NCBI RefSeq assembly: GCF_002950945.1
Contig: NZ_CP012673.1
Coordinates: 13,135,501 to 13,199,500, forward strand
DNA length: 64,000 nt
Source of the DNA: Sorangium cellulosum
GTDB taxonomy: Bacteria; Myxococcota_A; Polyangia; Polyangiales; Polyangiaceae
Direction: 5' to 3'
Shown: piece after piece, positions 52,609-62,818 of the stretch
How positions within the stretch are numbered: the stretch's first letter is position 1
Layout: every line of letters starts with the position of its first letter
Position numbers and translations under genes: made by a program
Notes under the pieces: generated by a model
What the model saw: the letters and a program-made list of their open reading frames with translations, nothing else
Told to the model about the DNA's origin: nothing
Databases searched by the model: none

Positions 52609-55600
52609 CACCCGTTCTCCTTCGGTCCCTTCGAGGGGACCGGCTGGCCGTCCCGCTGGCCGTCCCGCTGGCCGTCTTCGCGCGCCGGGGCTTGCGCGCT
52701 GCCGGCGCCGGCGAGCCGCCGCGCGGTCCGGGGCAGCGCGACCAGCGCCGGCTCGGGGCCCGCGGGCGCTTGCCCTCGCGCCGCCTGGATGCGCTCCGCC
52801 AGCGCGGCCACGGTCGGCCGTTCGAAGAACTCGCGGAGCGGCACCTCGACCTGGAACGTCTCCCGGACGCGGTTGAGGATCTGCAGGGCGAGGAGCGACT
52901 CGCCGCCGAGGGCGAAGAAGTCCTTCGTGGGGTCGATGGGATCGAGGCCGAACGCCCGCGCCCAGATCGCCGTCACCTGCGCCGTCACCGCCTCGGGCGA
53001 GGGGCGCTCGGCGGCGCCGGCGGCCGCTGCGCCGGCGCGCCGGGGCGCCTCGCGGCTGCGGTCGGCCGAGGCGGCGTCGCCGGCGCCGAGCCGTCGGGCC
53101 AGGGCGGCGCCCTCGTCGTCGCTGGGCAGGCCTTGGAGCGGGCGCGCCGAGACGATCACCTGGGGCAGCGCCGCCTGGCTCAGGACGCGGTGGAAGGCCT
53201 CCTGCCCCTGCTCCGGGCTCATCCCGTCGAGGATCACGTCGTCGAGCCCCAGGGCGAGGAGGCGCGCCTCGGCGCGGGCCGCCATGCCGACGTTGCGCCA
53301 GCGATCGAGGTTGACGGAGACCACGTACGGCCCTGCGCGGCGCGCGCAGGCTTGCGCGAACGCGTCGAGGAACACGTTGGCGGCCGCGTAGCCCGCCCGC
53401 GCGAGGCCGCCGCTCAGCGCGGTGACCGAGGAGCAGAGCAGGACGAAGTCGGGCTGGAAGGAGCGGGCGATCTCGTCGAGCGCCAGCGCGCCGAGCGCCT
53501 TGGGCGCCAGCTCCGCGTCGAGCGCGTCCGCCGTCAGCCGCTCGATGAGCCCGCCCCCAGCGACGCCGGCCGCGTGGATCACGCCGTGCAGGGCGCCGAA
53601 CCGATCCATCGCCTCGCGCGCGGCAGCGCGCATCTGCGCCGCGTCGGTGACGTCGGCGCGCAGCGCCACGACCTCGGCGCCGGCCTGCTCGAGCGCCTGC
53701 AGGCGCCGGCGCTGTTCGTCGGTGGGAGCCGAGCGGCAGGTGAGGATCAGCCGCGCGTGCGCCGTGCGCGCGAGGTAGTCCGAGAGCCACAGCCCGACGC
53801 CGCCCAGGCCGCCGGTGATGAGGTAGACGCCGCGCTCTCGCAGCAGGGGGGGCGCTCCCTGCGCCCCCTTCAGCGGGACCGGCTCGACGGTGGGCGCCCA
53901 GCGGTGGGGCCCGCGGTGCGCGACGACGGGGTCGCCGGCGTCGGATCGCGCCTCCGCGAGGATGCGTTCGATGATCCGATCGACCTCGGCGGCGTCCGGG
54001 CTGGCGGCCTCGAGGTCGATGACGCGGCAGCGGACGTGCGGGTACTCCAGCGGGATGCTGCGGCAGATCCCGATCAGCGTGGCGTGCTCCGGGCGCAGGG
54101 CTTCTCGCCCGGTCAGGTCGTGCAGGCCGCTGGCGAGCGCGATCAGGTGGGCGCCTCCCGGCAGCTTGCTCAGCGTCCGCGCCAGCCAGAGCAGGCTCAT
54201 CGAGCCCCGGCGCTGCGCATCCTGGAACGCGCCGGGGTCGAGCTGCGCCTCGCGCGCGCCGTCGAGGCTGAGGGCGTGGACGATCCGTGCGGGCCGTCCC
54301 GTGTTCGTGTCGAGCGCCCGGGCCAGCGCGGCGTAGTCCTCGGGCTGATCCGGGCGAAGCGTGAAGGCGCGATCGGTCAGGCGCTCGAAGCGCTCGCCGC
54401 TCCTGACCCGGGTGACCCGCCGGCCGGCGCGCTCGAGGCGCTCCACGATCCCGAGGCCGATCACCGCTTCGTCCGCTAAGACGACCCAGTGCGCCTCGTC
54501 CCCCTCGGGCGGGAGCGGCTCCAGCGGGGCGCGCTTCCACGAGGGAACATAGAAAAATCCACCCGGATCGGACGTCCCGACCGAGGTTGAGGTGGACCTG
54601 GACCCGACCGACGTTGAGGTGGAACCGACCGACGTTGAGGTGGAACCGACCGACGTTGAGGTGGACCTGGACCCGACCGACGTTGAGGTGGACCCCACCG
54701 AGGTTGAGGTGGACCCCACCGAGGTTGAGGCGGACCCCACCGAGGTTGAGGTGGCGGACCCCACCGAGGTTGCCCTGTCCGGGCCTCCTCGCCCCGTCAC
54801 CTCGGGGCGCTCCAGCCAGTACCGCTTTCGCTCGAACGGGGTTGCCGGCAGCGCGACGCGCCGCCGGCGCCGCCCCGCCTGCAGGCCAGCCCATTCCACC
54901 GGAGCGCCGGCCACCCAGAGCTGCCCGACCGCGTCGAGCAGCGCCGCGCCCGCCCCTCCCGCCTCGCGGACCGCGGGCAGCGACGCCAGCGCGAGCGACT
55001 CCGCCGCGAGCTGCCGGCACAGCGCCGTGAGCGTCTGCCCCGGCCCGACCTCCAGAAAGATCCGCTCCGGCTGCTCCCGCAGGGCCACCACGCCGTCGGC
55101 GAAGCGGACCGTGCTGCGGAGGTGTCGGACCCAGTACTCGGGGTCCTGCGCCTCGGCCGCGGTGATCCAGGCCCCGGTGACGTTCGAGGCCCACGGGATC
55201 CGCGGCGCGCGCAGCGTGACCCTGCCCACCGCCTCGCGGAACCCGGCGAGGGCGCCCTCCATCAGGTGGGAGTGGAACGCGCGCGACGTGCGCAGGCGGC
55301 GGGCCTGGATCCCGCGGCCCGCCGCCTCGCGCTCGATCCGCTCGATCGCCGCCGTCCGGCCCGACAGCACGCACTGCCGCGGCCCGTTCACGGCGGCCAG
55401 GGCGACCTCGTCGCCGAGCCAGCCCGCGACCTCCGCCTCGGACGCGGGCACCGCGAGCATCGCGCCGTCCGGCGTCGCCTCCATCAACCGCCCCCGCGCC
55501 GCCACCAGGGACAGGGCGTCGTCGAGCGACAGGCACCCCGCGAGGCAGGCGGCCACGTACTCGCCCACGCTGTGCCCGAGCATCGCGTCGGGCGTCACGC

Positions 55601-57461
55601 CCCAGGCCATCCACAGCCGGGCGAGCGCGTACTCCACGACGAAGAGGGCCGGCTGCGTCATCGACGTCCGATCGAGGCGCCTCGCGGCGTCCTCGAGGTC
55701 CGCGGGCGCGGGGAACAGCAGCGTCCGCAGATCCGTGCCCAGGTGGCGCTGGAGGAGCGAAGCGCAGGCGTCGACCTCGGCCCGGAACACGGGCTCGGTC
55801 TCGTAGAGATCGCGGCCCATGTCCGGGCGCTGGGTGCCCTGTCCGGGGAACAGGAAGGCGACCGGCCGCGGTCCGGCGACGGGCCCGCCGGTGCGCAGCG
55901 CATCGCCGCGATCGCGCAGCGCGCGCGCGGCCTCCTCCCGCGCGCGGCACACCACCGCGCGGCGGTGGCCGAACGCCCTGCGGCCGAGCTGCTGCGTGTA
56001 CGCCACGTCGCCGAGCTCGAGATCGGCGTGCGTCTCCAGGTGCTCCGCGAGCGCGTCGGTCAAGCGCTCCAGCGACGCGCTCGACCGGGCCGACAGCACG
56101 AGCAGCTCGCACGGGCGGGGCGGATCCGCCGCCGGCGGGGGCGGCGCTTCTTCGAGCACGACGTGCGCGTTGGTGCCGCCGATGCCGAAGGAGCTCACGC
56201 CGGCGCGGCGCGGGGCGCCGGGGGTCGACCAGGCGGCGAGCTCGGTGGCCACGCGGAAGGGGCTGTTCTCGAGATCGAGCGCGGGGTTCGGCGCGCGGAA
56301 GTGCAGGCTCGGCGGGATGCGCCCGTGCGCCACGGCGAGCGCCGCCTTGATCAGCCCGGCGACCCCTGCGGCCGCGTCCAGGTGCCCGACGTTGGTCTTC
56401 ACCGAGCCGATGGCGCAGAAACCCCTCCGGTCGGTCGTCGCGCGGAACGCCTGGGTCAGCGCGGCGATCTCGATGGGATCGCCGAGCGGCGTCCCGGTGC
56501 CGTGCGCCTCCACGTAGGCGATGGAGTCCGCGTCGACGCCCGCGGCCGCGTGGGCGGCGCGGATCACGCCGGCCTGGCCCTCGACGCGCGGCGCGGTGTA
56601 GCCGACCTTGGCCCGGCCGTCGTTGTTGACGGCGGACCCCTTGATCACCGCGATGATCACGTCCCGATCGGCGATGGCGTCGTCGAGCCTCTTCAGGAGG
56701 ACCACGCCGACGCCGCTGCCGCCGACGGTGCCGCGGGCCCCGGCGTCGAACGCGCGGCAGTGGCCGTCGGGCGACGCGATCGCGCCTTCCTGGTAGAGGT
56801 ACCCGCTCTTCTGCGGGACGCCGACGGAGACGCCGCCCGCCAGCGCCAGATCGCACTCGCCGGTGAGCAGCCCCTGGCAGGCCAGGTGCACGGCGACGAG
56901 CGACGTGGAGCAGGCCGTCTGCACCGCGATGCTCGGCCCCTGCAGGTTCAGCTTGTACGACACGCGGGTCGTGAGGAAGTCCTTGTCGAGCGAGAGGAGC
57001 GCCGCGACGTCGGCCGCCGACTGCAGCCGCGGCCCGTCGGGGAAGAGGTGGGCCAGGTACCCGCTCAGGCTCGACCCGGCGTAGACGCCGACCGGCACAC
57101 GCGCGCGCTCCGGGTCGATCCCGGCGTTCTCGAACACCTCCCACGCGCACTCCAGGAACAGGCGGTGCTGCGGGTCCAGCGCGGCCGCCTCGCGCGGCGT
57201 GAACCCGAAGAGCTCGGCGTCGAACAGGTCGATGTCGTCGAGCACCGCGCGCGCCCGCACGTACTCGGGCCGCGCGAGCAGCGCCGGGTCCACGCCCGCG
57301 GCGAGCAGCTCCTCATCGGTGAGGATCGAGACGGACTCGACGCCTGCGCAGAGGTTTCGCCAGAACGTCGCGACGTCCCGCGCGCCCGGGAACCGCCCTG
57401 CCATGCCGATGATCGCGAGCTCCAGGCCCGCCCGGGGCTCGCCGCCGCTCGGTGTCGTCAT
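52608..57461 (-). CDS. type I polyketide synthase module: KS-AT-KR-ACP
   Basis: 1617 residues. The ketosynthase (12-435) has catalytic Cys in QTACSTSLVAVH (near 182) and His in EAHGTGT and NVGHLDAA. The acyltransferase (~535-830) has GHSVGEY (near 627) and RAFHSH, the HAFH-like pattern of malonyl-CoA-specific domains. A Thr/Ser repeat linker follows (895-960). The ketoreductase has TGGLGGVGLW and the Ser/Tyr/Asn set in LLCSSVTALSGG and GYAAAN. The ACP carries GGESLLALQ (near 1518). No dehydratase or enoylreductase, so one malonate unit would be added and reduced to a beta-hydroxy stage. It takes the acyl-seryl intermediate from the FAAL-NRPS and passes it to the following NRPS. ATGA overlap at the start. 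Confidence 0.93.
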   Translation of the reverse strand: MTTPSGGEPRAGLELAIIGMAGRFPGARDVATFWRNLCAGVESVSILTDEELLAAGVDPALLARPEYVRARAVLDDIDLFDAELFGFTPREAAALDPQHRLFLECAWEVFENAGIDPERARVPVGVYAGSSLSGYLAHLFPDGPRLQSAADVAALLSLDKDFLTTRVSYKLNLQGPSIAVQTACSTSLVAVHLACQGLLTGECDLALAGGVSVGVPQKSGYLYQEGAIASPDGHCRAFDAGARGTVGGSGVGVVLLKRLDDAIADRDVIIAVIKGSAVNNDGRAKVGYTAPRVEGQAGVIRAAHAAAGVDADSIAYVEAHGTGTPLGDPIEIAALTQAFRATTDRRGFCAIGSVKTNVGHLDAAAGVAGLIKAALAVAHGRIPPSLHFRAPNPALDLENSPFRVATELAAWSTPGAPRRAGVSSFGIGGTNAHVVLEEAPPPPAADPPRPCELLVLSARSSASLERLTDALAEHLETHADLELGDVAYTQQLGRRAFGHRRAVVCRAREEAARALRDRGDALRTGGPVAGPRPVAFLFPGQGTQRPDMGRDLYETEPVFRAEVDACASLLQRHLGTDLRTLLFPAPADLEDAARRLDRTSMTQPALFVVEYALARLWMAWGVTPDAMLGHSVGEYVAACLAGCLSLDDALSLVAARGRLMEATPDGAMLAVPASEAEVAGWLGDEVALAAVNGPRQCVLSGRTAAIERIEREAAGRGIQARRLRTSRAFHSHLMEGALAGFREAVGRVTLRAPRIPWASNVTGAWITAAEAQDPEYWVRHLRSTVRFADGVVALREQPERIFLEVGPGQTLTALCRQLAAESLALASLPAVREAGGAGAALLDAVGQLWVAGAPVEWAGLQAGRRRRRVALPATPFERKRYWLERPEVTGRGGPDRATSVGSATSTSVGSASTSVGSTSTSVGSTSTSVGSRSTSTSVGSTSTSVGSTSTSVGSRSTSTSVGTSDPGGFFYVPSWKRAPLEPLPPEGDEAHWVVLADEAVIGLGIVERLERAGRRVTRVRSGERFERLTDRAFTLRPDQPEDYAALARALDTNTGRPARIVHALSLDGAREAQLDPGAFQDAQRRGSMSLLWLARTLSKLPGGAHLIALASGLHDLTGREALRPEHATLIGICRSIPLEYPHVRCRVIDLEAASPDAAEVDRIIERILAEARSDAGDPVVAHRGPHRWAPTVEPVPLKGAQGAPPLLRERGVYLITGGLGGVGLWLSDYLARTAHARLILTCRSAPTDEQRRRLQALEQAGAEVVALRADVTDAAQMRAAAREAMDRFGALHGVIHAAGVAGGGLIERLTADALDAELAPKALGALALDEIARSFQPDFVLLCSSVTALSGGLARAGYAAANVFLDAFAQACARRAGPYVVSVNLDRWRNVGMAARAEARLLALGLDDVILDGMSPEQGQEAFHRVLSQAALPQVIVSARPLQGLPSDDEGAALARRLGAGDAASADRSREAPRRAGAAAAGAAERPSPEAVTAQVTAIWARAFGLDPIDPTKDFFALGGESLLALQILNRVRETFQVEVPLREFFERPTVAALAERIQAARGQAPAGPEPALVALPRTARRLAGAGSAQAPAREDGQRDGQRDGQPVPSKGPKENG
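54577..54771 (-). repeat. 18-bp-period tandem repeat in the PKS AT-KR linker
   Basis: About ten degenerate units related to GACCGACGTTGAGGTGGA. On the coding strand they give STSVGS repeats between AT and the KR region. The same bases read as an acidic DPTEVEV repeat on the other strand, which produces a spurious plus-strand frame. The linker is probably flexible and variable in copy number among strains. Confidence 0.9.
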
Positions 57462-60400
57462 TTCTTCGTCTCCAGATCGCCGCGCCCGCCGCGCCGTCGC
57501 GCGAAGAGCTCTCCGCGCCGCTGCTGCGCGGCGCTCGCCCGCTCGCCGCTCCGCTCGCTCTCCTGGGGCGCCGGCTGGCTGGCTTCCCCGCTCAAAGCCC
57601 CTGCGAGCGACGCGATCGTGGGATGTTGAAACAGGACCAGCATCGGCAGCGCGCGGTCGAGCTCCTCGCGCAGGCGGCCGTGGACCTTGGCCAGCAAGAG
57701 CGAGTGTCCGCCCAGATCGAAGAAGTTGTCGTGAACGCCGACCTGCGGGACCGAGAGGACGTCTCTCCAGATCGCCGCGATGGCGCGCTCGAGGTCAGTT
57801 CGCGGCGGCGTCGTGGCCCTGGCCGGCGCCTCGACCTGCTCGGGCGCGGGCAGGGCGCGTCGGTCGACCTTGCCATTGGGCGAGAGCGGCAGCCGCTCCA
57901 GCACGAGGATGGGCGCAGGCACCATGTAGGCCGGCAGCGCCTGGGCGAGCCAGTCGCGCAGCGCTCCGGGCTCCAGCGCCGCGCCGCCCTTGCCGGCGAC
58001 GTAGGCCACGAGGCGCTTTCCGCCGTGGGCCTCGTCGCGGGCAAGGACGACGGCCTCGCCCACGCCGGGGTGCTGCAGCAGCCGCGCCTCGATCTCCCCC
58101 AGCTCGATGCGCAGCCCGCGGATCTTGACCTGGTGGTCGAGCCGGCCGAGGAACTCGATCGCCCCGTCGGGCCGATGGCGCGCCAGATCGCCTGTCCTGT
58201 ACAGCCGGCCTCCGGGGGCCGAGCCGAACGGATCGGGCACGAAGCGCTCGGCGGTCAGGTCGGGCCTCCGGTGATAGCCGCGGGCGAGGCCGATGCCGCC
58301 GATGTACAGCTCTCCGGCCACGCCCGCGGGCACGGGCTGGCCGTGACGGTCGAGCAGGTAGAGTTGGGTGTTGGCGATCGGGTGACCGATGGGCACCGAG
58401 GCGGAGTTGTCCCCTCGCTGGCAGGCCCAGGAGCTCACGTCGATCGAGGCCTCGGTCGGCCCGTAGAGGTTGTGCAGCTCGGCGTGCGCGAGCCGCTCGA
58501 AGCAGCGCCGGGTCAACTCGGCCGGCAGCGCCTCGCCGCTGCAGAGGATCCGGCGCACCGACCGGCACGACGCCACGCCCGGGGTCTCCAGGAACGCCTG
58601 GAGCATGGGCGGCACGAAGTGCAGCGTGGTCACGTCGTGGCGAGTGATCAGCTCGACGAGCCGCTCGCCGTCGCGGTGGTCGCCGGGCCTCGAGACCACG
58701 AGGCCAGCGCCGGTCATCAACGGCCAGAAGAACTCCCACACCGAGACATCGAAGCTGAAGGGCGTCTTCTGCAGCACCCGGTCTTCCGGCGTGAGCCCGT
58801 AGCGCTCCTGCATCCACTGCAGGCGGTTGAGAAGGCCACGGTGGCTGTTGCCGGCGCCCTTGGGCCGCCCGGTCGAACCCGACGTGTAGATGGTGTACGC
58901 GAGGTTGTCCGCCGAGACCGCCACCGCGGGGTTGGTCGCGGGCTCGCGGTCGATCTTGGCCCGATCGGCGTCCAGGCACAGCACCTCGGCCCCGTGCGCG
59001 GGCAGCCGCGACGCCACGGGCCACTGGCTCAGCAGGACCGAGGCGGCCGCGTCCGAGAGCATGAACGCGATGCGGTCCGCGGGGTACTCCGGGTCGATCG
59101 GCACGTAGGCGCCCCCGGCCTTGAGGATGCCGAGCAGCCCGACCACCAGCTCCACCGAGCGCTCGGCCGCGACGGCCACGAGCACGTCCGGCCCCACGCC
59201 GCGCCGCCGCAGCGCGTGCGCCACCCGGTTGGCCCGCGCGTTCAGCTCTCGATAACTCAGCCGACGCTCGCCGAAGAGCACCGCCGTCGCCTCCGGCGTC
59301 CGCTCCGCCTGCGCCTCGAACAGCTCGTGCACCAGCCGCTCGCCTGGATACGACCGCTCCGTCGCGTTCCAGCCGACGAGGACCTGCCCCCGCTCCGCCG
59401 CATCCATCATCGGCAGATCGGCCAGCCGGATCTCTGGGTTGGCGACGAAGCCCTCGAGGATCGCGACGAGGTGCCGTGTCATCCGCGCGACCGTCGCGCC
59501 GTCGAAGAGGTCGGTGTTGTATTCCCAGGCGCCGCGCGCTCCCTGCCCGTCCGTGGCCAGGTTGAGCGCCAGATCGAACTGGGCCGTACCCGTGTCCACC
59601 CGCTCGACGCCGATCGACAGGCCGGGGAGCTCCGGCGCCTGCTCGGGCGCCGGATCCATGGCGAGCATCACGTTGAACAGGGGCGTGTGGCTCAGGTTCC
59701 GCTCGAGGGACAGCGCCTCCAGCACCCGCTCGAACGGCAGCTCCTGGTGCGCTTGCCCCTCCGTGACCGCCGCGCGGACGCGGGCGAGGAGCTCCGTGAC
59801 GCTGGGGTTCCCGGAGAGGTCCACGCGCAGCGCCAGCGTGTTGAGGAAGCACCCGACGACGCCCTCCAGGGCCGCCCGCGGCCGCGCGGCGACCGGCGTG
59901 CCGATGCAGACGTCGCGCTGGCCCGTGTACCGGTGCAGCAGCGCGAACAGCCCTGCGGCCACGGTCGTGAACAGGGTGGCGCCCGCCTTGCGCCCGAGGG
60001 CGCCGAGCCGCGCCACGAGCTCCGGCGGCAGCGCGAGATCCTCGCGCGCGCCCGCGTAGGTCTGGACCGAGGGCCGCGGCCGGTCGGTGGGGAGCTCGAG
60101 GGGCGGCACCGGCCCCTTCAGCCGCTCGCGCCAGTACGCGAGCTCCCGCTCGCGCGCCGCCGCCTGCTCGTCCCGGCGCTGCCACAGCGCGTGATCCGCC
60201 TGCTGGAGCGCGAGCGGCGCGAGCTCAGGGGAGCGCCCCGCGGAGAGCGCGCCGTAGAGCAGCGAGAGCTCCCGCAGGAGCACGTTCATCGACCAGCCGT
60301 CCGCGATGAGGTGATGGCAGGTGACCGCCAGCACGTGCTCCCGCTCGCCCTTGCGGAGCAGCGTCCAGCGCACGGGCGGCGCCTCGGCGAGGTCGAACGC

Positions 60401-62818
60401 GCGCCGCGCCCCGTCGCGGAGGCGCTCTTGCACCGCCCGCTCCCGATCCTCGTCCGCGAGCGCGCTCAGGTCCTCGAGCGGCAGCGCGACGGGGGCGGGC
60501 TGCGCGATCCGCTGGAGAGGCTGCCCCGCGACCGAGGGGAAGCTGGTGCGCAGGGCCTCGTGGCGGACCACGAGCGCCGTCACCGCCTGCTCGAGGGCGC
60601 GCGGATCCAGGGCTCCGGAGAGCCGCACGGCCACCGCGACGTGGTAGACGGGCGCCCCGGCGACCAGGTGCTGGAGGAACCACAGGCGCTCCTGGACGAG
60701 GGACAGCGGCAGCCGCTCCGGCCGCTCCGCCGGCGAGCGCGGCGCGGGCCCCGCCGCGCCGCCCGTGGGCGCGCCGCCCTGCCTCGCTTCGATCCAGGCT
60801 GCGAGCGCCGCGACCGTCGTCGACTCGAAGAGCTGCGCCGGCCCCACGTCGACGCCCACGGCCTCGCTCACCCGGCCGCTCACCTGCATGGCGCGCAGCG
60901 AATCGCCGCCCAGGCTCAGGAACTCCTCGTTCCGGCCGACCCGCGCGCGCCCCAGCACCTCGGCCCAGATGCCTGCGAGCGCGGCCTCCAGCGCCGTCTC
61001 CGGCGGCTCCGCGATCCCGGCCTCGACGCCCGCACGCGCCGCGTGGTCGACGCGCGTCGACTGCCACACGGCGTCCAGCGTGCCGTCCAGGAACCGGCCG
61101 CGGCACGCCCTCCGTTGCACCTTGCCGCTCGTGGTCCGCGGCAGGCTCCCCGGCTTGATGAGCACCACCGCGTGGACGCCGACCTCGTGCCGGTCGGCCA
61201 CGGCGCGCTCGATCGCCGCGCCGATCTCCGCCGGATCCGCCGACGTGACGGCGCGCCGTCCGAGCTCCTGGACGATGACGACGCGCTCCTCGCCGCCCTC
61301 GTCCACCGAGAACGCCGCGCCGCCGCCGGCGCGGAGGCCCGGGTGGCTCTCCTCCGCGGTGAGCTCGATGTCCTGCGGGTAGAGGTTGCGCCCGCGGACG
61401 ATGATCAGGTCCTTGAGCCGGCCCGTGACATACAGCTCGCCGCGCGAGACGAACCCGAGATCACCTGTGCGGAGGAACGGCCCTTCTCCCGTGCACAGCC
61501 GCGCCTCGAACGTCTGCGCCGTCTCCTCCGGCCGCTCCCAGTAGCCCTGGGCCACGCTCGCTCCGGCGACCCAGATCTCCCCGACGTGCTCGCCGTCGCA
61601 GGGCCGGTGCGTCTCGGGATCGACGATCAGCACCTCGTCGCCGGCGGGAGATCCCCCGCAGCCCACCAGGGAGAGGCCGGCCTCTGGATCGCGCGGATCG
61701 AACACCGCGCGTCCCTGCGAGAGGGCAGCGCGGTCGACGGCGCGCACGATCGGCGGCGCGTCGGCCGCTCCGCCGGTCACGAGCAGCGTCGCCTCGGCCA
61801 GCCCGTAGCAGGGATAGAACGCGGCGCGCCGGAACCCCGCCGGCGCGAACGCGTCGGCGAAGCGGTCGAGCGTCGCTGTCCGGATCGGCTCGGCCCCGTT
61901 GAAGGCCACCTGCCATGAGCCGAGGTCGAGCCCTTCCCGCTGATCCGGGGGGATCTTGCCGACGCACAGCTCGTACGCGAAGTTCGGCCCGCCGCTCGTC
62001 GTGGCCCGGTAGCGCGAGATCGCGTCCAGCCAGCGCCGCGGCCTCATCAGGAAGTGCTCGGGCGAGAGCTGGATGCACGGCACGCCCACGTAGAGCGGCT
62101 GCAGGATGTTGCCGATGAGCCCCATGTCGTGGTGCGGCGGCAGCCACCCGACGATCACGCTCTCCTCGGTGTGCGCGAACGCGCGCTGGATCATGAGCTC
62201 GTTGCGCAGCAGGTTGCCGTGCGTGAGCACCACGCCCTTGGGCGTCCCGGTCGAGCCCGAGGTGTACTGGAGGAACGCCAGGGTCTCAGCCGTCACACGC
62301 GGCGCTCGCCACGCATCGCCCTGGCCGTCCCGGACCGTGTCGACGGCCACGCAGCGCAGGTGGCTCAGCTCGGCGAGGCTCGGATCGTCGCGGAGCATCG
62401 CCACGGCGCCGAGGAACGCCTCGGTGGTGAGCACGACGCTCGGGCGGCAGTCGCGCACGATGGCCAGCACGCGGAGCAACCCGCGCTTGCGCTGCGGCAG
62501 CGGGACCGGCACCGCGACGAGCCCCGCGTAGAGGCAGCCGAAGAAGGCGGCGATGAAGTCGAGCCCCGGCGGCACCAGGAGGAGCGCACGTTCACCCGCC
62601 CGCGCGCCGGCCTGGAGCTCTGCGGCGAGCGCGCGCGCCCGGAGGTCGAGCTCGCCGTACGTCATCGCGCGGGCGTCCGCCTCCCCGTCGAGCAGGAAGG
62701 TGTAGGCGTGCCCGGACGGGCGCTGCTCCGCGCGACGCCGGAGCAGCGCGACCAGCGTCGCGGGCTCGACCGCGCCGTGATCGCTGATCACACGCCCAGG
62801 GGATCGGTTCGACTCCAT
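57458..62818 (-). CDS. loading NRPS: FAAL-T-C-A(Ser)-T
   Basis: 1786 residues. The N-terminal fatty acyl-AMP ligase (15-600) has FLQYTSGSTGTPKG, WLPPHHDMGLIG (typical of FAALs) and TTSGKVQRRACR, and should activate a free fatty acid and load it on T1 (LGGDSLRAM near 636). The C domain (CHHLIADGW near 839) condenses it with serine from the A domain (1166-1660, code D-V-W-H-L-S-L-I-D-K); T2 is GGHSLLLAK near 1706. The order matches the loading module of pyoverdine PvdL and of lipopeptide siderophores. The ATG at 62818 is chosen for its GAGGTGGTG leader. It is the first gene of the operon, divergent from the receptor gene across a Fur-like site. Confidence 0.92.
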   Translation of the reverse strand: MESNRSPGRVISDHGAVEPATLVALLRRRAEQRPSGHAYTFLLDGEADARAMTYGELDLRARALAAELQAGARAGERALLLVPPGLDFIAAFFGCLYAGLVAVPVPLPQRKRGLLRVLAIVRDCRPSVVLTTEAFLGAVAMLRDDPSLAELSHLRCVAVDTVRDGQGDAWRAPRVTAETLAFLQYTSGSTGTPKGVVLTHGNLLRNELMIQRAFAHTEESVIVGWLPPHHDMGLIGNILQPLYVGVPCIQLSPEHFLMRPRRWLDAISRYRATTSGGPNFAYELCVGKIPPDQREGLDLGSWQVAFNGAEPIRTATLDRFADAFAPAGFRRAAFYPCYGLAEATLLVTGGAADAPPIVRAVDRAALSQGRAVFDPRDPEAGLSLVGCGGSPAGDEVLIVDPETHRPCDGEHVGEIWVAGASVAQGYWERPEETAQTFEARLCTGEGPFLRTGDLGFVSRGELYVTGRLKDLIIVRGRNLYPQDIELTAEESHPGLRAGGGAAFSVDEGGEERVVIVQELGRRAVTSADPAEIGAAIERAVADRHEVGVHAVVLIKPGSLPRTTSGKVQRRACRGRFLDGTLDAVWQSTRVDHAARAGVEAGIAEPPETALEAALAGIWAEVLGRARVGRNEEFLSLGGDSLRAMQVSGRVSEAVGVDVGPAQLFESTTVAALAAWIEARQGGAPTGGAAGPAPRSPAERPERLPLSLVQERLWFLQHLVAGAPVYHVAVAVRLSGALDPRALEQAVTALVVRHEALRTSFPSVAGQPLQRIAQPAPVALPLEDLSALADEDRERAVQERLRDGARRAFDLAEAPPVRWTLLRKGEREHVLAVTCHHLIADGWSMNVLLRELSLLYGALSAGRSPELAPLALQQADHALWQRRDEQAAARERELAYWRERLKGPVPPLELPTDRPRPSVQTYAGAREDLALPPELVARLGALGRKAGATLFTTVAAGLFALLHRYTGQRDVCIGTPVAARPRAALEGVVGCFLNTLALRVDLSGNPSVTELLARVRAAVTEGQAHQELPFERVLEALSLERNLSHTPLFNVMLAMDPAPEQAPELPGLSIGVERVDTGTAQFDLALNLATDGQGARGAWEYNTDLFDGATVARMTRHLVAILEGFVANPEIRLADLPMMDAAERGQVLVGWNATERSYPGERLVHELFEAQAERTPEATAVLFGERRLSYRELNARANRVAHALRRRGVGPDVLVAVAAERSVELVVGLLGILKAGGAYVPIDPEYPADRIAFMLSDAAASVLLSQWPVASRLPAHGAEVLCLDADRAKIDREPATNPAVAVSADNLAYTIYTSGSTGRPKGAGNSHRGLLNRLQWMQERYGLTPEDRVLQKTPFSFDVSVWEFFWPLMTGAGLVVSRPGDHRDGERLVELITRHDVTTLHFVPPMLQAFLETPGVASCRSVRRILCSGEALPAELTRRCFERLAHAELHNLYGPTEASIDVSSWACQRGDNSASVPIGHPIANTQLYLLDRHGQPVPAGVAGELYIGGIGLARGYHRRPDLTAERFVPDPFGSAPGGRLYRTGDLARHRPDGAIEFLGRLDHQVKIRGLRIELGEIEARLLQHPGVGEAVVLARDEAHGGKRLVAYVAGKGGAALEPGALRDWLAQALPAYMVPAPILVLERLPLSPNGKVDRRALPAPEQVEAPARATTPPRTDLERAIAAIWRDVLSVPQVGVHDNFFDLGGHSLLLAKVHGRLREELDRALPMLVLFQHPTIASLAGALSGEASQPAPQESERSGERASAAQQRRGELFARRRGGRGDLETKK
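57844..59370 (-). repeat. 1.5-kb near-identical repeat, copy 2 (Ser A domain)
   Basis: Partner of the segment at 39606-41132. It spans the A1 to A10 region of the serine A domain in the loading NRPS, up to the conserved GKVDRRALP end. Many hundreds of bases (for example 58400-59330) look identical, which is unusual even for paralogous A domains. Confidence 0.95.

Noticed and set aside
54577-54771. CRISPR-like array
   Set aside because: The units are contiguous 18-base coding repeats without spacers and lie in the frame of the PKS.
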